Positions 1 through 12,114 of a stretch of DNA of 64,000 nucleotides are shown here, in pieces. The position numbers were made by a program, and so were the translations under genes. The stretch's first letter is position 1; the number at the start of each line of letters is the position of its first letter. The stretch is from NCBI RefSeq assembly GCF_001625215.2, contig NC_030386.2, positions 19,438,545 through 19,502,544 of the forward strand, written 5' to 3'. Origin of the DNA: Daucus carota subsp. sativus (lineage: Eukaryota; Streptophyta; Magnoliopsida; Apiales; Apiaceae). Below the pieces are notes generated by a model. That model was not told the DNA's origin and did no database searches. It saw only the letters and a list, made by a program, of their open reading frames with translations.

Positions 1-144
1 TATCAATAAATTAACTGTTAGTGATATATGTTTTTTGGTTATTATTTTATAATATTTGTTTTGTTCTTCGGACATGTTTGTTGTTGTTAATTTTTATATG
101 ATTTACTTTGTATACAGGAAAAAAAATTATTCACGCATTATCTG

Positions 145-515
145 TTTGCTCCGTTCAAGCAACTTTTAAGTGAAAACTGTTTATACAGTATTAAAATATA
201 TAGGTTAATACAAATAAGAGTAGTTATAGACCGCTATCTCACGGATTTAAGTTAGATGTTTTTGTGCACAATCAATCAAAAAAAATTGGTGTAAGATCAC
301 AATGTAAGAACATGATTACTTAAAAAAAACACAAATAAAATTAAGATTCGTCGTGATTAAATTGTTAATTACGTGTATAAATTTATTTTCATTAATTTTG
401 AAATATTAATATATTTTTTATTGACAACCACAAAATTATTTTATTCTATAAATATTAATATTGAATCATTAATATAATTTTTATAGACCGCCGCAACGCG
501 CGGCTTCTCAACTAG
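145..515 (+). mobile_element. Helitron-like 3' terminus
   Basis: The segment ends with a 5-bp-stem GC hairpin (490-504, GCCGC/GCGGC around AACGC), then seven bases, then CTAG at 512-515 followed by T. This is the standard layout of a plant Helitron 3' end. About 370 bp upstream of the terminus match, in inverted orientation, the segment at 2008-2490. The 5' end (TC) was not located and may lie left of the window. No Rep/helicase coding is visible, so this is a non-autonomous or truncated copy. Confidence 0.6.
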
Positions 516-2007
516 TTTTCTCTTAAAATATTAGAAAATTTGTCTGAAAGTTTCTAAGACTCCACATAACCTCTCGTATCCTCTCAGGAATCATTAACAT
601 TATGATAAAATTATAATTATAATTGGATAAATATATTCAATTTCATAGATTTTATTTTTAATTGTTTATAATTATATCTCTTTTTTTTAAGATTCATATT
701 TGTTAACTATTTAGAATTTCACAAATTTTTGCTATTATATTTTTGTTAAGATTTCCATTTCTTAACTACTTAGAATTATATCTCTTTTATGATTACTGTT
801 TTTAACTAATTTATCAATTTTTTCTCAAAAAATTAAAAAAATTAAACGAAAGATTTTTAGAGGCGCCACCTAATTTATCAATTTTTTCTCAAAAAATTGA
901 AAAAAATAAACGAAAAATTTTTAGAGGCGCCACCTAAGCGCATTCTCCAGTGGAATCTTGAAAACTACTGTGTGGTCTGTTCTGACAAACGATTAATGGG
1001 AGTTTTAGATGAAGTGAAGAAGATGATATGCCACCAAATTCCATGTTTTGCTTCTCTCCGCAATCCTGTAGTTCAAGAATGAGATGCGGGAGTTTTAAAT
1101 TTATATAAATCGGATAAGGCCGACTATAAAATCTTTTTCTAACTAAATATGAAGAGTAATTCAGGTAATTTTAAATTATTTTAAAAAAAATTAGAGAACT
1201 CATTTTTAAAATAGAATCATGAAATAATTAAGATTTTGCAGCAGAATTCTAAATTTTAATAATTTCTATATTAATATGCAATTAAAAATTAAAAATTATT
1301 ACTTTTATGATTTCTAAATAAGAAAAAGAATTGTATTATTTTTATAATCCTTTTCTAGATTCTAGGGTATTACCTTTAGAATCCAATAAGAAAAGAATTG
1401 TGTTATCTTTAGAATTCTTAAACCTCATTTTTTGAAATTAGAAGACTGTTATCTTTAGAATTCTTAAACCTGATATTTTGAATTATCTAATTTATTATTT
1501 GTGTCTACTATTTAGATTTTTAAACACAATTGTAATTACGGACGTAGTATTAGATTATTTTTCTATATATCTTATCGAAAATAAAATTTTATAATATAAA
1601 ATTCAACTACATATTCTATATATCTTATCGAAAATAAGAATTGTACAGATTATCTTACAAATCTTAAATATAAATTGTATTTTATTTATTATTGTTAGTT
1701 TGAATAAATATAATCCTATTTTTTTTAGAATTACTAAATAAGAAAAGAATTGTAATATCTTTAGAATTCAATAAGAAATACTAAATAAGAAAAGAATTGT
1801 ATCATCTTTAGAATTCAATACGAAATACTAAATTAGAAAAAAATTGTATCATCTTTAGAATCCAATATGAAAAGAATTGTATTACTTTTAGAATTCTTGA
1901 ACATGATTTTTTGAATTGTAATTATAGTTTTTATCTGAAATTTAAGAAAAATCAGAAGACTGAATCGAGTGATTCTGGAGACGCCCGCATCCTCCTTTAT
2001 ATATATA
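516..2007. repeat. AT-rich spacer with short direct repeats
   Basis: No gene is supported here. A 64-bp unit is repeated directly at 807-870 and 871-934, each copy ending in AGGCGCCACC. From about 1318 to 1910 a degenerate motif (AAGAAAAGAATTGTATCATC followed by TTTAGAATTC) recurs roughly six times at irregular spacing, densest at 1735-1905. The 61-codon reading frame at 897-1082 crosses the second 64-bp unit and shows no family resemblance. Confidence 0.6.
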
Positions 2008-2490
2008 CTAGTTGAGAAGCCGCGCGTTGCGGCGGCCTATAAAAATTATAATTAATAATTTCAATATTAATATTTATAGAGTACAATAATTTTGTGGCTG
2101 TCTATAAAAAGTATATTAATGATTAAAAATTAATATTTGTAGGATAAAATCAATTATTTATTATAAAAATCTTGATGTAATACCAATACTAATATATAAA
2201 ATTGCAAAATTTGGACTATAATTCATGGTGAAAAACTAAAAATAAATTTCTACACGTAACTAACAATTTAAAACACAACGAATCTTAATTTTATTTGTGT
2301 TTCTTTTTTGAAAAGTAATCATGTTCTTATATTGTCACATTCCTCCAATTTTTTTGGATTGATTGTGCACAAAAACATCTAATTTAAATCCGTGAGATAA
2401 CGGTCTATAACTACCCTAACGTATAACAACCTTCAACCTTTAATTTTTTTTAATACCGTATAAATAGCCTTCACTTATCGTTGTAGAAGA
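2008..2490 (-). mobile_element. Helitron-like 3' terminus, inverted
   Basis: Read on the minus strand, this ends in the same GC hairpin (2019-2033), seven spacer bases and CTAG (2008-2011), again followed by T outside. Similarity to 145-515 continues through recognisable blocks, for example the stretch around GTGCACAATCAATC. It is a second member of the same Helitron-like family lying tail-to-tail with the first. The 5' end was not found. Confidence 0.6.
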
Positions 2491-3399
2491 ACGGCACCAG
2501 CGAGTTAGAAATCGAGCAAGAGAACTATCACCAGAGAGAGGTAGGGTTGTGATATTGAGAGAGAGTAGGTTGTGTTTAGATGATCCAAAACCCTACGACC
2601 TATACGGGTATTTATAGGTGCAGAGAGACTTGTGTGCTACTCTTTCCCATAATTAAATAATGTGAAACAAAATCAGATTAAAACTTTCAAACTGTTATAT
2701 TTCATAAATAATCTGAAACAAAAGCAGATTCTGAAATATCCGAAAGTAAAAAAGGTCGTTCTAATTTTTGATATTTTTCATCCGAAAATTCAAAAAAATT
2801 AGAAAAATATAACGGAGCGATGTAAGAGGCGCCACCTACACGCCCCTCGCTTCTCCATTATATGGAAACGAAATCAATATACTTATATAAAGAAAAAGCG
2901 AGGGGCGTGTATGTGGAGCCTCTCGCATCGCCCCGTTCTTCTTTAAAGCTACTATATTTCACTGAAACAAAATCACATTCTGAAACTTGCTTCTAATATA
3001 TCCGAAACTAAAAAAAGTAATTCTATCGCTTCTCCTTTATATAGAAACAAAATCAGATTAAAATTTTCAAGCTACTATATTCCATAAATAATCTGAAATA
3101 AAATCAGATTCTGAAACTTGCTTCTAATATATCCGAAACTAAAAAAGGCAGGTCTAATTTTTGATATTTTTCATCCAAAAATTCCAGAAAATTAGAAAAA
3201 TAGAACGGAGCGATGTAAGACGCTCCACATACACACCCCTCGCTTCTCCTTTATGTAAGTATATTGATTGATATTGATGATTGATTGATGATTGATGATT
3301 GATATTGATGGCAAATTCGCGTAGGATCGGGCAGGTTCTGAAGATTGAAGATAGGTTCACAGTATCCTATTCGGATTAGAAAGCTCTCCCTAATCAGAC
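2491..3399. repeat. Diverged direct and inverted repeats
   Basis: A block of about 110 bp at 2752-2861 is repeated directly at 3143-3253. Both hold the core GGAGCGATGTAAGA and the run CCCCTCGCTTCTCC. The end of the first copy is also repeated in inverted orientation at 2888-2935, which would form a hairpin. A second direct pair (AAAATCAGATT... and GAAACTTGCTTC...) recurs around 2950-3125. No gene was seen. A (TGATTGAT)n-like stretch lies at 3263-3312. Confidence 0.55.
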
Positions 3400-4198
3400 T
3401 TGAATTCGAATTCAAAATCAGATGATGCCTCTATATATAAACAGGGGTGTTGGGTGTTGACATATCGAACGACAAAAGCAATGGCTGGTGCTTTTGATTC
3501 AGAACACCTCTTGGCAGAAATCCTGAAAAGACTACCTCCAAAATCTCTAGCACAATGCACTTGTGTGGAGAAATCATGGTATGATCTTATACAATCTCCT
3601 TATTTCAAAGCTCTGTACTCTGATTCTAACCAATTTATTTATATGCTTGCAAAACTATTTCATAGGGGCTTTGCTTTATATAGAATGGATCCACTACTTC
3701 ACCCGCGATTTAGTAGCAATAGTTGTAGCTCCGACTCTACTTATCTTCATGACTTGCGTCCTCTTCTTGTTTTCCCCACAGATTCGCATTTAGGAGACAA
3801 TTATTTCAAGTGCATAAAATTAGGTTCCAAGATATATTTCTATGGACTTGCGTTGTCGTCGGGTAATAAATACACTAGCTTTTATACCATGGAAGAAAAG
3901 GATCTTATGAGTATAGAACCTAGTGAAGACAATGTCATTACGAATTTTAAACATCTTTTAACTAAAATTAAAAATCCCATGCATGAGTTGAAGCTTTTTC
4001 CGATTGTTTTTGTTGCCAATGACAAACTCTATGTTCTATCTGGGTGCTTTCTCGATAACATATTTGAAGTCTTTTCTCCTGCTGACGGGACTTGGCAAGT
4101 GTTGCCCAATCCAGAAGATGATGCATTAGAGTTTCATTATTATGCTGATGGGGTTTCTTATCTTGTCATGGAACAAGAGCAAATAGTCTATTTTGCTA

Positions 4199-4457
4199 CT
4201 CCCTCCGTCTCTAAATACTTTTCTTGTTTGTACTTTTCACGTTTGCCAACACACACTTTTAATCGTTAATATCTTTCATTTCGTAGTAGCATTAAATATA
4301 AAAACTTCATTGTATTAAAGTACTTGTGAATACGAATCTAACAAGATCACTCATGACTATATTTAGTTTTATAAATTAGATGTAAATTAGTGATTTGTCT
4401 CATGTTATGAACAGTACCGACATCACAAACAGGAAAAGAAAAAAGAAACGGAGGGAG
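4199..4457. mobile_element. Stowaway-like MITE inside F-box gene
   Basis: The terminal inverted repeats are CTCCCTCCGTCTC and its imperfect complement GAAACGGAGGGAG, flanked by TA (4197-4198 and 4458-4459). It is 259 bp long with no coding capacity. TIR sequence and TA target site are those of Tc1/mariner-derived Stowaway elements. It lies in the coding part of the F-box gene. Confidence 0.9.
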
Positions 4458-4474
4458 TACTACTAGACTACTCT

Positions 4475-4514
4475 CGTCCTTCAATCTACAAACACGTCCT
4501 TCAATCTACAAACA
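4475..4514. repeat. 20-bp tandem duplication (frameshift)
   Basis: CGTCCTTCAATCTACAAACA occurs at 4475-4494 and again at 4495-4514 without a spacer. Being 20 bp, it shifts the reading frame of the F-box gene. It lies 17 bp after the MITE's target-site copy. Confidence 0.95.
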
Positions 4515-5129
4515 CATCAATGGGCCATACACACATATTTTAATAGTATAACTCCTGCACCTTTTACATTCGGTCAACAAAAATTTCGTTACATATGTAA
4601 TCCAATAATCGGTAAATTGGCTTTTGGTATACTCCCCGATCAGCGTGTTAGTTATGTCTGTGCATCAAAGATGACCTCCCGTGGTGAAGAATTTATGCAA
4701 CCATACTTGGCACCTGACGAAGCCTTCCTGGAAGTGTTACGATATTCTAGGTTCACCTACATGTTCAAACAGTGTTCCACCGACTACATTGTTGCGTTTC
4801 AGGACTCTGATGGCAAGCAACAACTCTGTATTATAACCTACGGCTGCAGGCCACTTGAGAAGAGGTTTTCTCCTTATGAAACAACCTGCTATGTCGCCTT
4901 AAGCTTTTATGACATCCCAGGTGATTTTTATACCTCAGAAGACCGACATTTCCACGAACCTGATGTTTATGCTTCCTATGCAGATGAGAAGACAAAAGAT
5001 GGTGGCGTGATCAGGAGGTACTTCAGTGCCAAATTTCTGTATACTAAGCACTTCATCATCAATAATTTTTCCTTTGGAACAATTGAAACATGTTTTCTCT
5101 GATTAATGTGGCCAATACATGCTTATTGC

Positions 5130-5490
5130 TTCATTCATCTGATGCGGGACAGTGTTCTTCCCTACTTCTGCACATATTGCCAAGAGTGCTTCTTCATCTG
5201 GGATTTCTATTTCAGATATATAGAGATTATAGAGTTTGAAGTTGCCTGTCCTTTTGAGCATTGAACTTCTCAAGTTAACTGACTTTCAGAAAACTTTCTT
5301 GTTGACATAGCTCTATGTTCTTTGATTTAATATATATCATTTGCTTATTCTGTTTTTCATAATATACCTTTTTATATTATAGTTTGTAAGTTTCCCCCCT
5401 AATTTTTGTGTTTACTTTTATGTTTATTAACCTTGTTTTTCACATGGACTATAATTTACCTTATGAGAAAAGATGCCCTGGCATTGTACA
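5130..5490 (+). repeat. Duplicated 3'-flank segment, copy 1
   Basis: This stretch downstream of the F-box gene matches 7798-8075 as a diverged direct repeat. Shared landmarks are CTTCATTCATCTGATG, GGGACAGTG, CTCTATGTTCTTTG versus CTCCATGTTCTTTG, and GTTTTTCACATGGA. The likely origin is the 3' untranslated region or flank of the F-box gene, copied with a now-lost gene body. No coding is seen here. Confidence 0.65.
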
Positions 5491-5922
5491 GAATATGGAT
5501 ATCATGTAGCTAGCAGTGTTTGGAAACGGTAATCATGTCGCATATCTTTCTTCTAGCATATGGATGTATGATAAGTACTTGTATGTTTAAATTTGGTAAC
5601 ATATAGGCATAAGAGCTAAACAAGTATTTAGAAGAAATTAAAAGGAGACACCCTTTTTTGTATGATATGATTTCTAATTCTTAAAATACTTTTTCGATTT
5701 ATGTTTGAGGTGCACATCAAGGTATAATTTCTTTCTAAAGATTACTTTTAAGTTGGGTTCAGTAAAAAAAGAAGAGATAAGATATTCAGTCTTAGAACTA
5801 ATACAACTCGTCAAAGATGAAAATGTATATTTCTCATGCACTGTTGGCTCTACCGTGGTCCTCAGCCTTGTTATTGTGTGTTCTTATGGTTGCTTCAACA
5901 TAATTTAGCCCACTGCCCGCAG

Positions 5923-6012
5923 GATGCTGCCCTTGTGGAGACAAAGAAAGGCCTCCATGCTAGGCCAGCAGAAAACTTGATTGGTTTACGGAAAAAAGTT
6001 ACACATTTGCAG
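5923..6012 (+). other. Orphan exon-like open segment
   Basis: Thirty codons (DAALVETKKGLHARPAENLI, continuing to THLQ) lie between a polypyrimidine-poor AG at 5921-5922 and GT at 6013. The composition is protein-like and more GC-rich than the surroundings, but no adjoining exon was found and the family is not recognised. It may be a captured exon or a remnant. The flanks to 6410 hold nothing else that can be supported. Confidence 0.3.
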
Positions 6013-7797
6013 GTAACTGTTTTGTAGTTCAAGTGTTGCAAATAAATTTCTCTTTTAAATGTTATGTTGTCTTAGTTTTTCACTCTCTTGTCAACTGGGG
6101 TTTGTGACTGTAAATTTTCTCCTAGTGTTGGTGTTGGATATGTTTTTTGTCATTTACTTGCTGACATTGTACACTTTAAACTACAAAATGACACAAGACT
6201 TGTCACTTTTCTGCTGTTTAATAATGGATATTTTATCTATGTATAACTGGCACTTGGAGTTGGAGTAACTATTAGTTTGCATGATATATAGTAGGTGTAA
6301 TATACATTGGTATATAACTAAATATCGGGCATATATAAAAGTAAAATTTTCTCGGCTGTAGTAGTAATAACTGATAGAATTTGATGTCATCCAGTAACTG
6401 TAGTTATTTCCGTAAGGGCATCTCCAATAACGGTGCCAAAATCTATGTGGCATGGCATTCTTGAGTGCCACCCTAGTGGAGTTCCAAGGGTGCCAAGTGA
6501 GGTTGCCAACTTTTGGCACCCCCCAAAATGGATAAAACTCGGTCTTAGTACAAAATGTATATATTACTCTTACCTCTTTATATCTAGCTTTTCTTCTGTC
6601 TATTTATATGATAAACATATGTTTATCTATCTAGTAATTTATCCAACAATCAACATTCAAGAAACGTAGTAATCGTAAATAATTAGTTTACAAACATAAT
6701 TAGGAATATTATACTTTTATAATAAGTTATTTATGTTAAGTTTAATATACTAACTAGATTATAATAAATGGCCGTAAAAATAGACAAAAGAACTCGATGC
6801 ATAAATTCTGGACAATAGGCAGTGCACTAAATTAATTAAATTATCAGAACCTCAAGAATTTTATTGGTTTCTATTTTCTATTTTAATGTCTTAATTTTTT
6901 ATTTTCTTTTTGACAAAACCAAAACTAACATTATAATAATCCCAGTTCTAGTTTAAAATGCACTATTTTTATTTATATGTATTTTTTTAGCATTGAAGTG
7001 ATAGGGCGGCTCTAAGAATTTGGCAAAAGAGAATGGAGTCCCCTCATACTTCTCGACACCAAAGCACCTGAACATGACTAGTTTATCTGCAATGAGTTCA
7101 TTCTTTTATATCGGTTTGATGAGGAAATAAAAAATATTTTAATATTCGAATAATTCTTGATTTAACTCATTTAACATATCCCTACAACAGGAATTTGTCA
7201 TACTAGATAGTTTGATATAAGAAAAAATAATAATTAATAGTTAGTTGGGAGTGGTAGAGGTGAGGACTGTTTAAGCACCTTGCATGTCTCATGCCTTCTT
7301 GGCAAGTTATTTAATAATTTATGTGGGGTCATACGCTTGATATGAAAATCTGCACTATTTGTTGATTGTGACCTCCCTGATTTAAGTTCTCTGTTTGTGT
7401 TCTCTCTCTCTATCTCATGAAATATTAGATCCTCTTGCTGACTAGCTTTTAACAGGAGCACAATTTCATCACTTGTCTTGTTATTATATAAAATAGTGGT
7501 TTTGTGCTCTGCACGTAGATGGTCATAATTCGTAAGAGAAAATTTTCCTTAAAGGAATCTCATCCGTCTAAATCGATTAAATTAATTAAAACAGTGGAGA
7601 GCAATTTCTAAACAAATGTATCTACCTGTTGTTTGTATTAACGAATTTCCTGATATGTTATTTGTATATCTTGGATGACTCAGATGAGGTATATGTTGAA
7701 CAAGGTTGTTTCAGGGTCTCTTACTATATGGCAGGTTAATTTTCATATGTTTACTTAAGTGTTTTATAGACATTTATTCCTAATGCTACTTGTCCAT
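6013..7797. other. Intergenic, MITE-like remnant
   Basis: No gene is supported. At 6414-6535 the sequence GGGCATCTCCAATAACGG begins a GC-richer stretch with repeated TTGCCA/GTGCCA words typical of short non-autonomous DNA elements in plants. The opposite end was not found, so it is only a remnant. The rest is AT-rich. Confidence 0.35.
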
Positions 7798-8075
7798 GGA
7801 CTTCATTCATCTGATGTGGGACAGTGCTTCCCTTCTTCTGCACATTGTGACTTTCTGGACACTTCTGATGTGGACATCACTCCATGTTCTTTGACATAAT
7901 ATGTATAATGTGCTTATTCAATTTTTCAAAGAATACTTGTTTACAGTTATGGTTTGTAAGTTTCATTCTTCATTTTGGTGTTTACTTGTATGTCTATTCT
8001 CCTTGTTTTTCACATGGATTATGATTTGCTTAATGGGAAAAAAAAATGCTCTTCCACTGTGCAAATTACAGTTCA
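7798..8075 (+). repeat. Duplicated 3'-flank segment, copy 2
   Basis: Second copy of the segment at 5130-5490, in the same orientation 2.65 kb downstream, shortened by small deletions. It suggests that an F-box gene copy once lay upstream and has been lost. Confidence 0.65.
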
Positions 8076-9529
8076 TAGACATGTTTCTTCAGAACACTAT
8101 TAGAATTACATGCTTAAGCTTATCTGCAACCAGTATGACCTTTTGTAGGAGACATCAGAGGTTTGTATAAATACCTCCAGTACACGTGGAGTCAAATAAT
8201 TTCTTCTTTTCTATCTGAGTTTTGTTGACCTTTTGGGAGATTTTTAGGCTACGGCATATACATTCCTATGGGTTGACTGATGTATATTACCTTCTTATCT
8301 CTTATCGAGTATACATTTATTGAGAAGAATCAAGGAGCGCCTGACCAGTGGCAGAGGTGCTCCTAGTTCCAGAAGAGGTCTGGACTTCATAATCACCCAA
8401 ATAACATTTGTTTGATGCCATCGTCACCATATTTACAAGCCTAATTAAACAACATGATAACATGACGCGAAGAAAATTCTATTTTTCAAGTCACCAGTCT
8501 GATTAAATAACATTGAGCAAGTTCATATACATGATATCTGGGCAATGCCTACACTTGTGTAAAGAATATTTTGACCTTGAGCAATGCCATTTTGTGAATT
8601 AACTATATTAGTATTGCTAAGTTTTGGTCGACACATATCATTAATGATTTTCTGATATGGCAAATGATATGCTGGTGTAGATAAATGATTTGCTGATATG
8701 GAAAATGATATGCGGGTGCAGATAGGCTCGACCATTTGCATCCTTGTATGCTTTTGGGTTGCACTGTATAAAATTTCGTTGTTTGCGGTCTCAGGTGAAT
8801 TGTTTTTCATGCTTTTGTTGTTTCTTCAACCTGCACATTTTTCATCTATTATCAACTGATATCTTGTATATGTGCAGCCATGGTCTAAATGAGTTCCTCG
8901 CTGGGGAGACTCATATTAATTTACGCCATACAATTCCTTGGCTTTCTAACACACCAGATGAATTAAATCACCAGCATGATTGAACAACAGGATGTAAGCA
9001 CTCAAAATGAAATTCTATTTGTTTGTAATTCCCAACCAAATCGCAATATGGAATGTAAAGGAGATGATACAAATGCTTACAGTTTATTAAAATTATTCAT
9101 TTTCATAAAAGCAATATAATCTTGTGGTGATTGAATTACTGTGTATCTGTCTTAACCCATAGACTTTTATATTAGATTTTGTTGTCTAGGACCATATTTT
9201 TTGTTACCAACACGCCATTCTTTTAAATGCAAAATGCAGCTTCTGTCTTTAATTTCTCACACACTCCGAGTCTCCGACACACCATTCTTTTAAATGCAAA
9301 ATGCAGCTTCCGTCTTCAATTTCTCACACACTCGCACACACTCCTTTTCTTTTTCCTTAATTGGGCGAGCTCCCTCTCAGCTTTTTTGGTAGCCTACTTC
9401 ATCTTCTTAGTAAGTCATGGTTATGCCGCTGCCACTGAATCAGGAAGAATCTGATGTAAAGTATGATTCACAGAGTTCAAGTTCTTAGATTGGTTCCGGA
9501 CCCTAGGCCTAATTTCATGGTATTGGGCT
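8076..9529. other. Intergenic with leader-like tandem repeat
   Basis: Mostly featureless to 9200. At 9212-9336 a unit of about 67 bp (CCATTCTTTTAAATGCAAAA and so on, ending TTTCTCACACACTC) is present twice, followed by a CT-rich stretch and a short frame from ATG 9417 (MVMPLPLNQEESDVKYDSQS) that stops at 9488. This looks like the 5' leader and first exon of a gene whose remainder is absent. The neighbouring hAT MITE begins 42 bp later. No function can be assigned. Confidence 0.3.
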
Positions 9530-9909
9530 TAAAGCTGTAATTCGAGTCGGGCGGCTCGCGAGCTCGCCCGGCTCGAACTCGTTTAAGTGGACTCGACTCG
9601 ACTCGTTAAACGAGCCGAGTTCGGGCAAAAGTTTCGGCTCGTTTAATTAAACGAGTCGACTCGACTCGTGAAATTAAAAGCCGAGTTCGGATAGAGGTTT
9701 GGGCTTGATTAAGTGTAAAATTATACGAGCTGGCTCGCTCGACTCGTTAAAACCGGCTCGTTTAGCTAAACGAGCCGGCTCGACTCGACTCGTGAAATTA
9801 ACCGAGTCGAGTTCGGGCAAAGATTTAGGCTCGATTAGTTAATCGAGCCGGCTCGGCTCGACTCGATTAGGCTCGGCTCGAAACTCGCCTGGCTCGAATT
9901 ACAGCCCTA
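9530..9909. mobile_element. hAT-type MITE, GC-rich (GGCTCG repeats)
   Basis: The termini GCTGTAATTCGAG and CTCGAATTACAGC are inverted, and the 8-bp target site ATTGGGCT is present at 9522-9529 and 9910-9917. The interior is made of repeated GGCTCG/CGACTCG words, far GC-richer than its surroundings. TIR and 8-bp duplication place it with hAT-derived elements. 380 bp, no coding. Confidence 0.9.
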
Positions 9910-9990
9910 ATTGGGCTCTTCCGGTTGGGTTTCTTGAAGTGGAAAAAAACATGCGTCATGACTCGTGCGTCATGCGTACCGGCAAACATA

Positions 9991-10304
9991 GAGTTAATTA
10001 TCAAGTTGGTCACTGAAATGGACTTATCAAGTTGGTCACTGAACTCAAAATGGTTTCAAAATGGTCACTAAAGTCGCCATAAATATCAAACAAGTACCTT
10101 GAAATATGTGTTCAAGTGGTAAAAATATTATTTATAAAGTTTTACACATTATTTCAAATAATATTTTTACGGTTTGAATCCATATTTCAAGGTACATGTT
10201 TGGTATTTATGGCCACTTCAGTGATCATCTTGATACCATTTTGAGTTCAACGACCAACTTGATATATTAAGCCCACTTCAATGACCAATTAGATAATTAA
10301 CCCG
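9991..10304. mobile_element. Mutator-like MITE
   Basis: The ends GAGTTAATTATCAAGTTGGT and the complementary ACCAATTAGATAATTAACCC are inverted. The flanks carry CAAACATA on both sides (about 9 bp with one mismatch), typical of Mutator-like target duplications. The arms extend about 140 bp, so the whole 314-bp element can fold on itself. Its termini match those of the larger element at 12939-14337. Confidence 0.8.
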
Positions 10305-10313
10305 ACAAACATA

Positions 10314-11151
10314 TAGTGGGCATTTGGCAATAAGGCTTCTGGGCTTGAAAGCCTGGAAGCCCACATCCGCTTTTTCTGCTCTGCGTTTGGCTAACATGGG
10401 AAGCCCTTAAAAACAGTAAAAAAAGTCGGAGAAAAGAAGCTACGAGGTCCGGCTTTTTTCGGACCTCAACTTCTGCTTCTTTAGCTTCCTCCCAATTGCT
10501 TTCTCCTTTTGTTTATTTTTTCTTCCTAATGTTATTTCATATTATCTCCATCCAAATATGAGGTGATTGAATATAAGAATTTTTTTTATTTTAAACTAAA
10601 TTGTCTTCAATTTTATGAAATACTCAAATTTATTAATATTATATATTAATATTTATGTAAATTTTTAAATGCACTTATGGATCATTTAAATAGTTAAATA
10701 TGAGAAATTTTTGTCATTTCAAATCATAATTTCTCTTATTTAAGTTATTGATATTGAATAAGTTAATAACCGAAGTTTGGTTTATTCCTGAATTATATTT
10801 TTAATATAATTTTAAGAAATAAATAAATGAAACTTAAAACAAAATGAGAGACAAAGCATACCAAAAACCAATTTTTTATATAAGATAAATATTAATTTGA
10901 TCTAATATTTTTATCAACTTTTCTCAATTTATATCGTAAATAGCAAATAATTATATTACAAACCTACGAAATTATATCAACTTATAAGTTAAATTATCCA
11001 AACACTTATAAAACTTATAAGTCACGGTATCTAAACACTTGTAATAATTTATAAGTTCAAACCAACTTATCACTTTTAATCCACTTCTTTATTTTAAGCA
11101 ATAAATCACTTCTTTTAAACCCAGCCAAACGGCATTATATTCTCATATATA
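10314..11151. mobile_element. Probable hAT-like non-autonomous element
   Basis: The left part (GGGCATTTGGC, with repeated GGAAGCCC and GGACCTC words) and the right end (CCAGCCAAACGGCA, near 11122-11135) resemble the GCCGTTTGG-type ends of plant hAT-like elements. The inside is AT-rich with TTATAAGT repeats. No target duplication could be confirmed and no coding is present. Confidence 0.4.
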
Positions 11152-11422
11152 CTCCTAGTTCCACTGATTTTTATATAATTTTTTTAAATATCCTATCAAA
11201 TCTGTACATTCCAAAAATAGTAATTTTTTATATATAAAATATTATTATATCCACTACTTTCTTCCACTATCTCAAAATTATTACTCCATATGTTTCAATT
11301 TACATGTCCATTTTTAAGAAATAATTTCAAATTAGTTGTCCGCTCCAACTTTCGATGCAAAATATATTATACTTCACATATCATTTATTTATATTTTCAA
11401 CATCAATCTTTTCCATGTGAGC

Positions 11423-12114
11423 ATATCCAACCATGAAAAGCCCTTGACTAAAAACTTGGTTGGCATGTTATAAATAAAAATTATACTCCCTCCGTCCCAT
11501 TTTATGTGACCTCATTTCCTTTTTAGGACGTCCCAAAAAGAATGAACCTATAATACTTACTATTTTTGAACACTACTTTTCACTATTACACCCACTACCT
11601 CTATATTTTATACTCTCTTTTTATTAAATATACACTATTACACCCACTACTTTCTTCCACTATCTCAAATCTATTATCAAATATTGATAGGTCCCACCAC
11701 TTTACCCACTTTTCAACTACATATACTACCTTTTTCTTAATCTCCGTGAAATTCAAACCACACCACATAAAATGGGACGGAGGTAGTAGTCAACTTCTTC
11801 AAAAATTGACATTCCAACCATACTCTTCCCTTGCCTATAATTATAGCCAACCTCCTGTGAATGATTATATTTGTCGAATCTTTACAGGTCTGTAAGAAAT
11901 CTGTAGGAAAATTACACATCATTTATTACCATGTTAAACTGATATATTCTATTTAAACAATCTAAATATTAATAACGTACTATTTTTAAATTATAGCCGA
12001 CTAGTATAGCCAATACCATCTGAACACAATGTCTTACGGGTTCAGTAAATTTTACATAATATCTTACAGGTCCAATTTAACTAACGATTGTAGCTAACGC
12101 CATTGAAGATGCTC
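11423..12114. mobile_element. GAGCAT-ended MITE in the nest
   Basis: The ends GAGCATATCCAACCATG and the complement of CATTGAAGATGCTC are inverted and of the type common in PIF/Harbinger or hAT-derived MITEs. Target duplication is not clear. It lies within the second Stowaway and contains the inner one. Confidence 0.5.
11486..11786. mobile_element. Inner Stowaway MITE
   Basis: Near-perfect terminal repeats (CTCCCTCCGTCCCATTTTAT and ATAAAATGGGACGGAGGTAG) with TA on both sides (11484-11485 and 11787-11788). 301 bp, no coding. Its termini are the best preserved, so it is the youngest insertion of the nest. Confidence 0.9.

Larger units (their letters stand above)
3481..5102 (+). pseudogene. F-box/FBA-type gene, disrupted
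   Basis: The start chosen is ATG at 3481 (MAGAFDSEHLL, good context AATGGCT). An upstream in-frame ATG at 3400 would add 27 residues. Residues 5-45 form an F-box (LLAEILKRLPPKSL, then C..V.KSW..LI.SP.F). The rest resembles the F-box-associated domain of plant substrate-receptor subunits of SCF E3 ligases, with SFNLQT.QW-like and FRYICNPIIGKL blocks and a C-terminal part in the open frame to TGA at 5102. Two lesions break it. A Stowaway MITE (4199-4457) brings a stop at 4267-4269, and a tandem 20-bp duplication (4475-4514) shifts the frame. Taking away both would put the two halves back in one frame, which shows they were one gene. A truncated 263-residue F-box protein could still be made. Splicing out of the MITE cannot be excluded but would leave the frameshift. 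The substrate is unknown. Confidence 0.8.
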
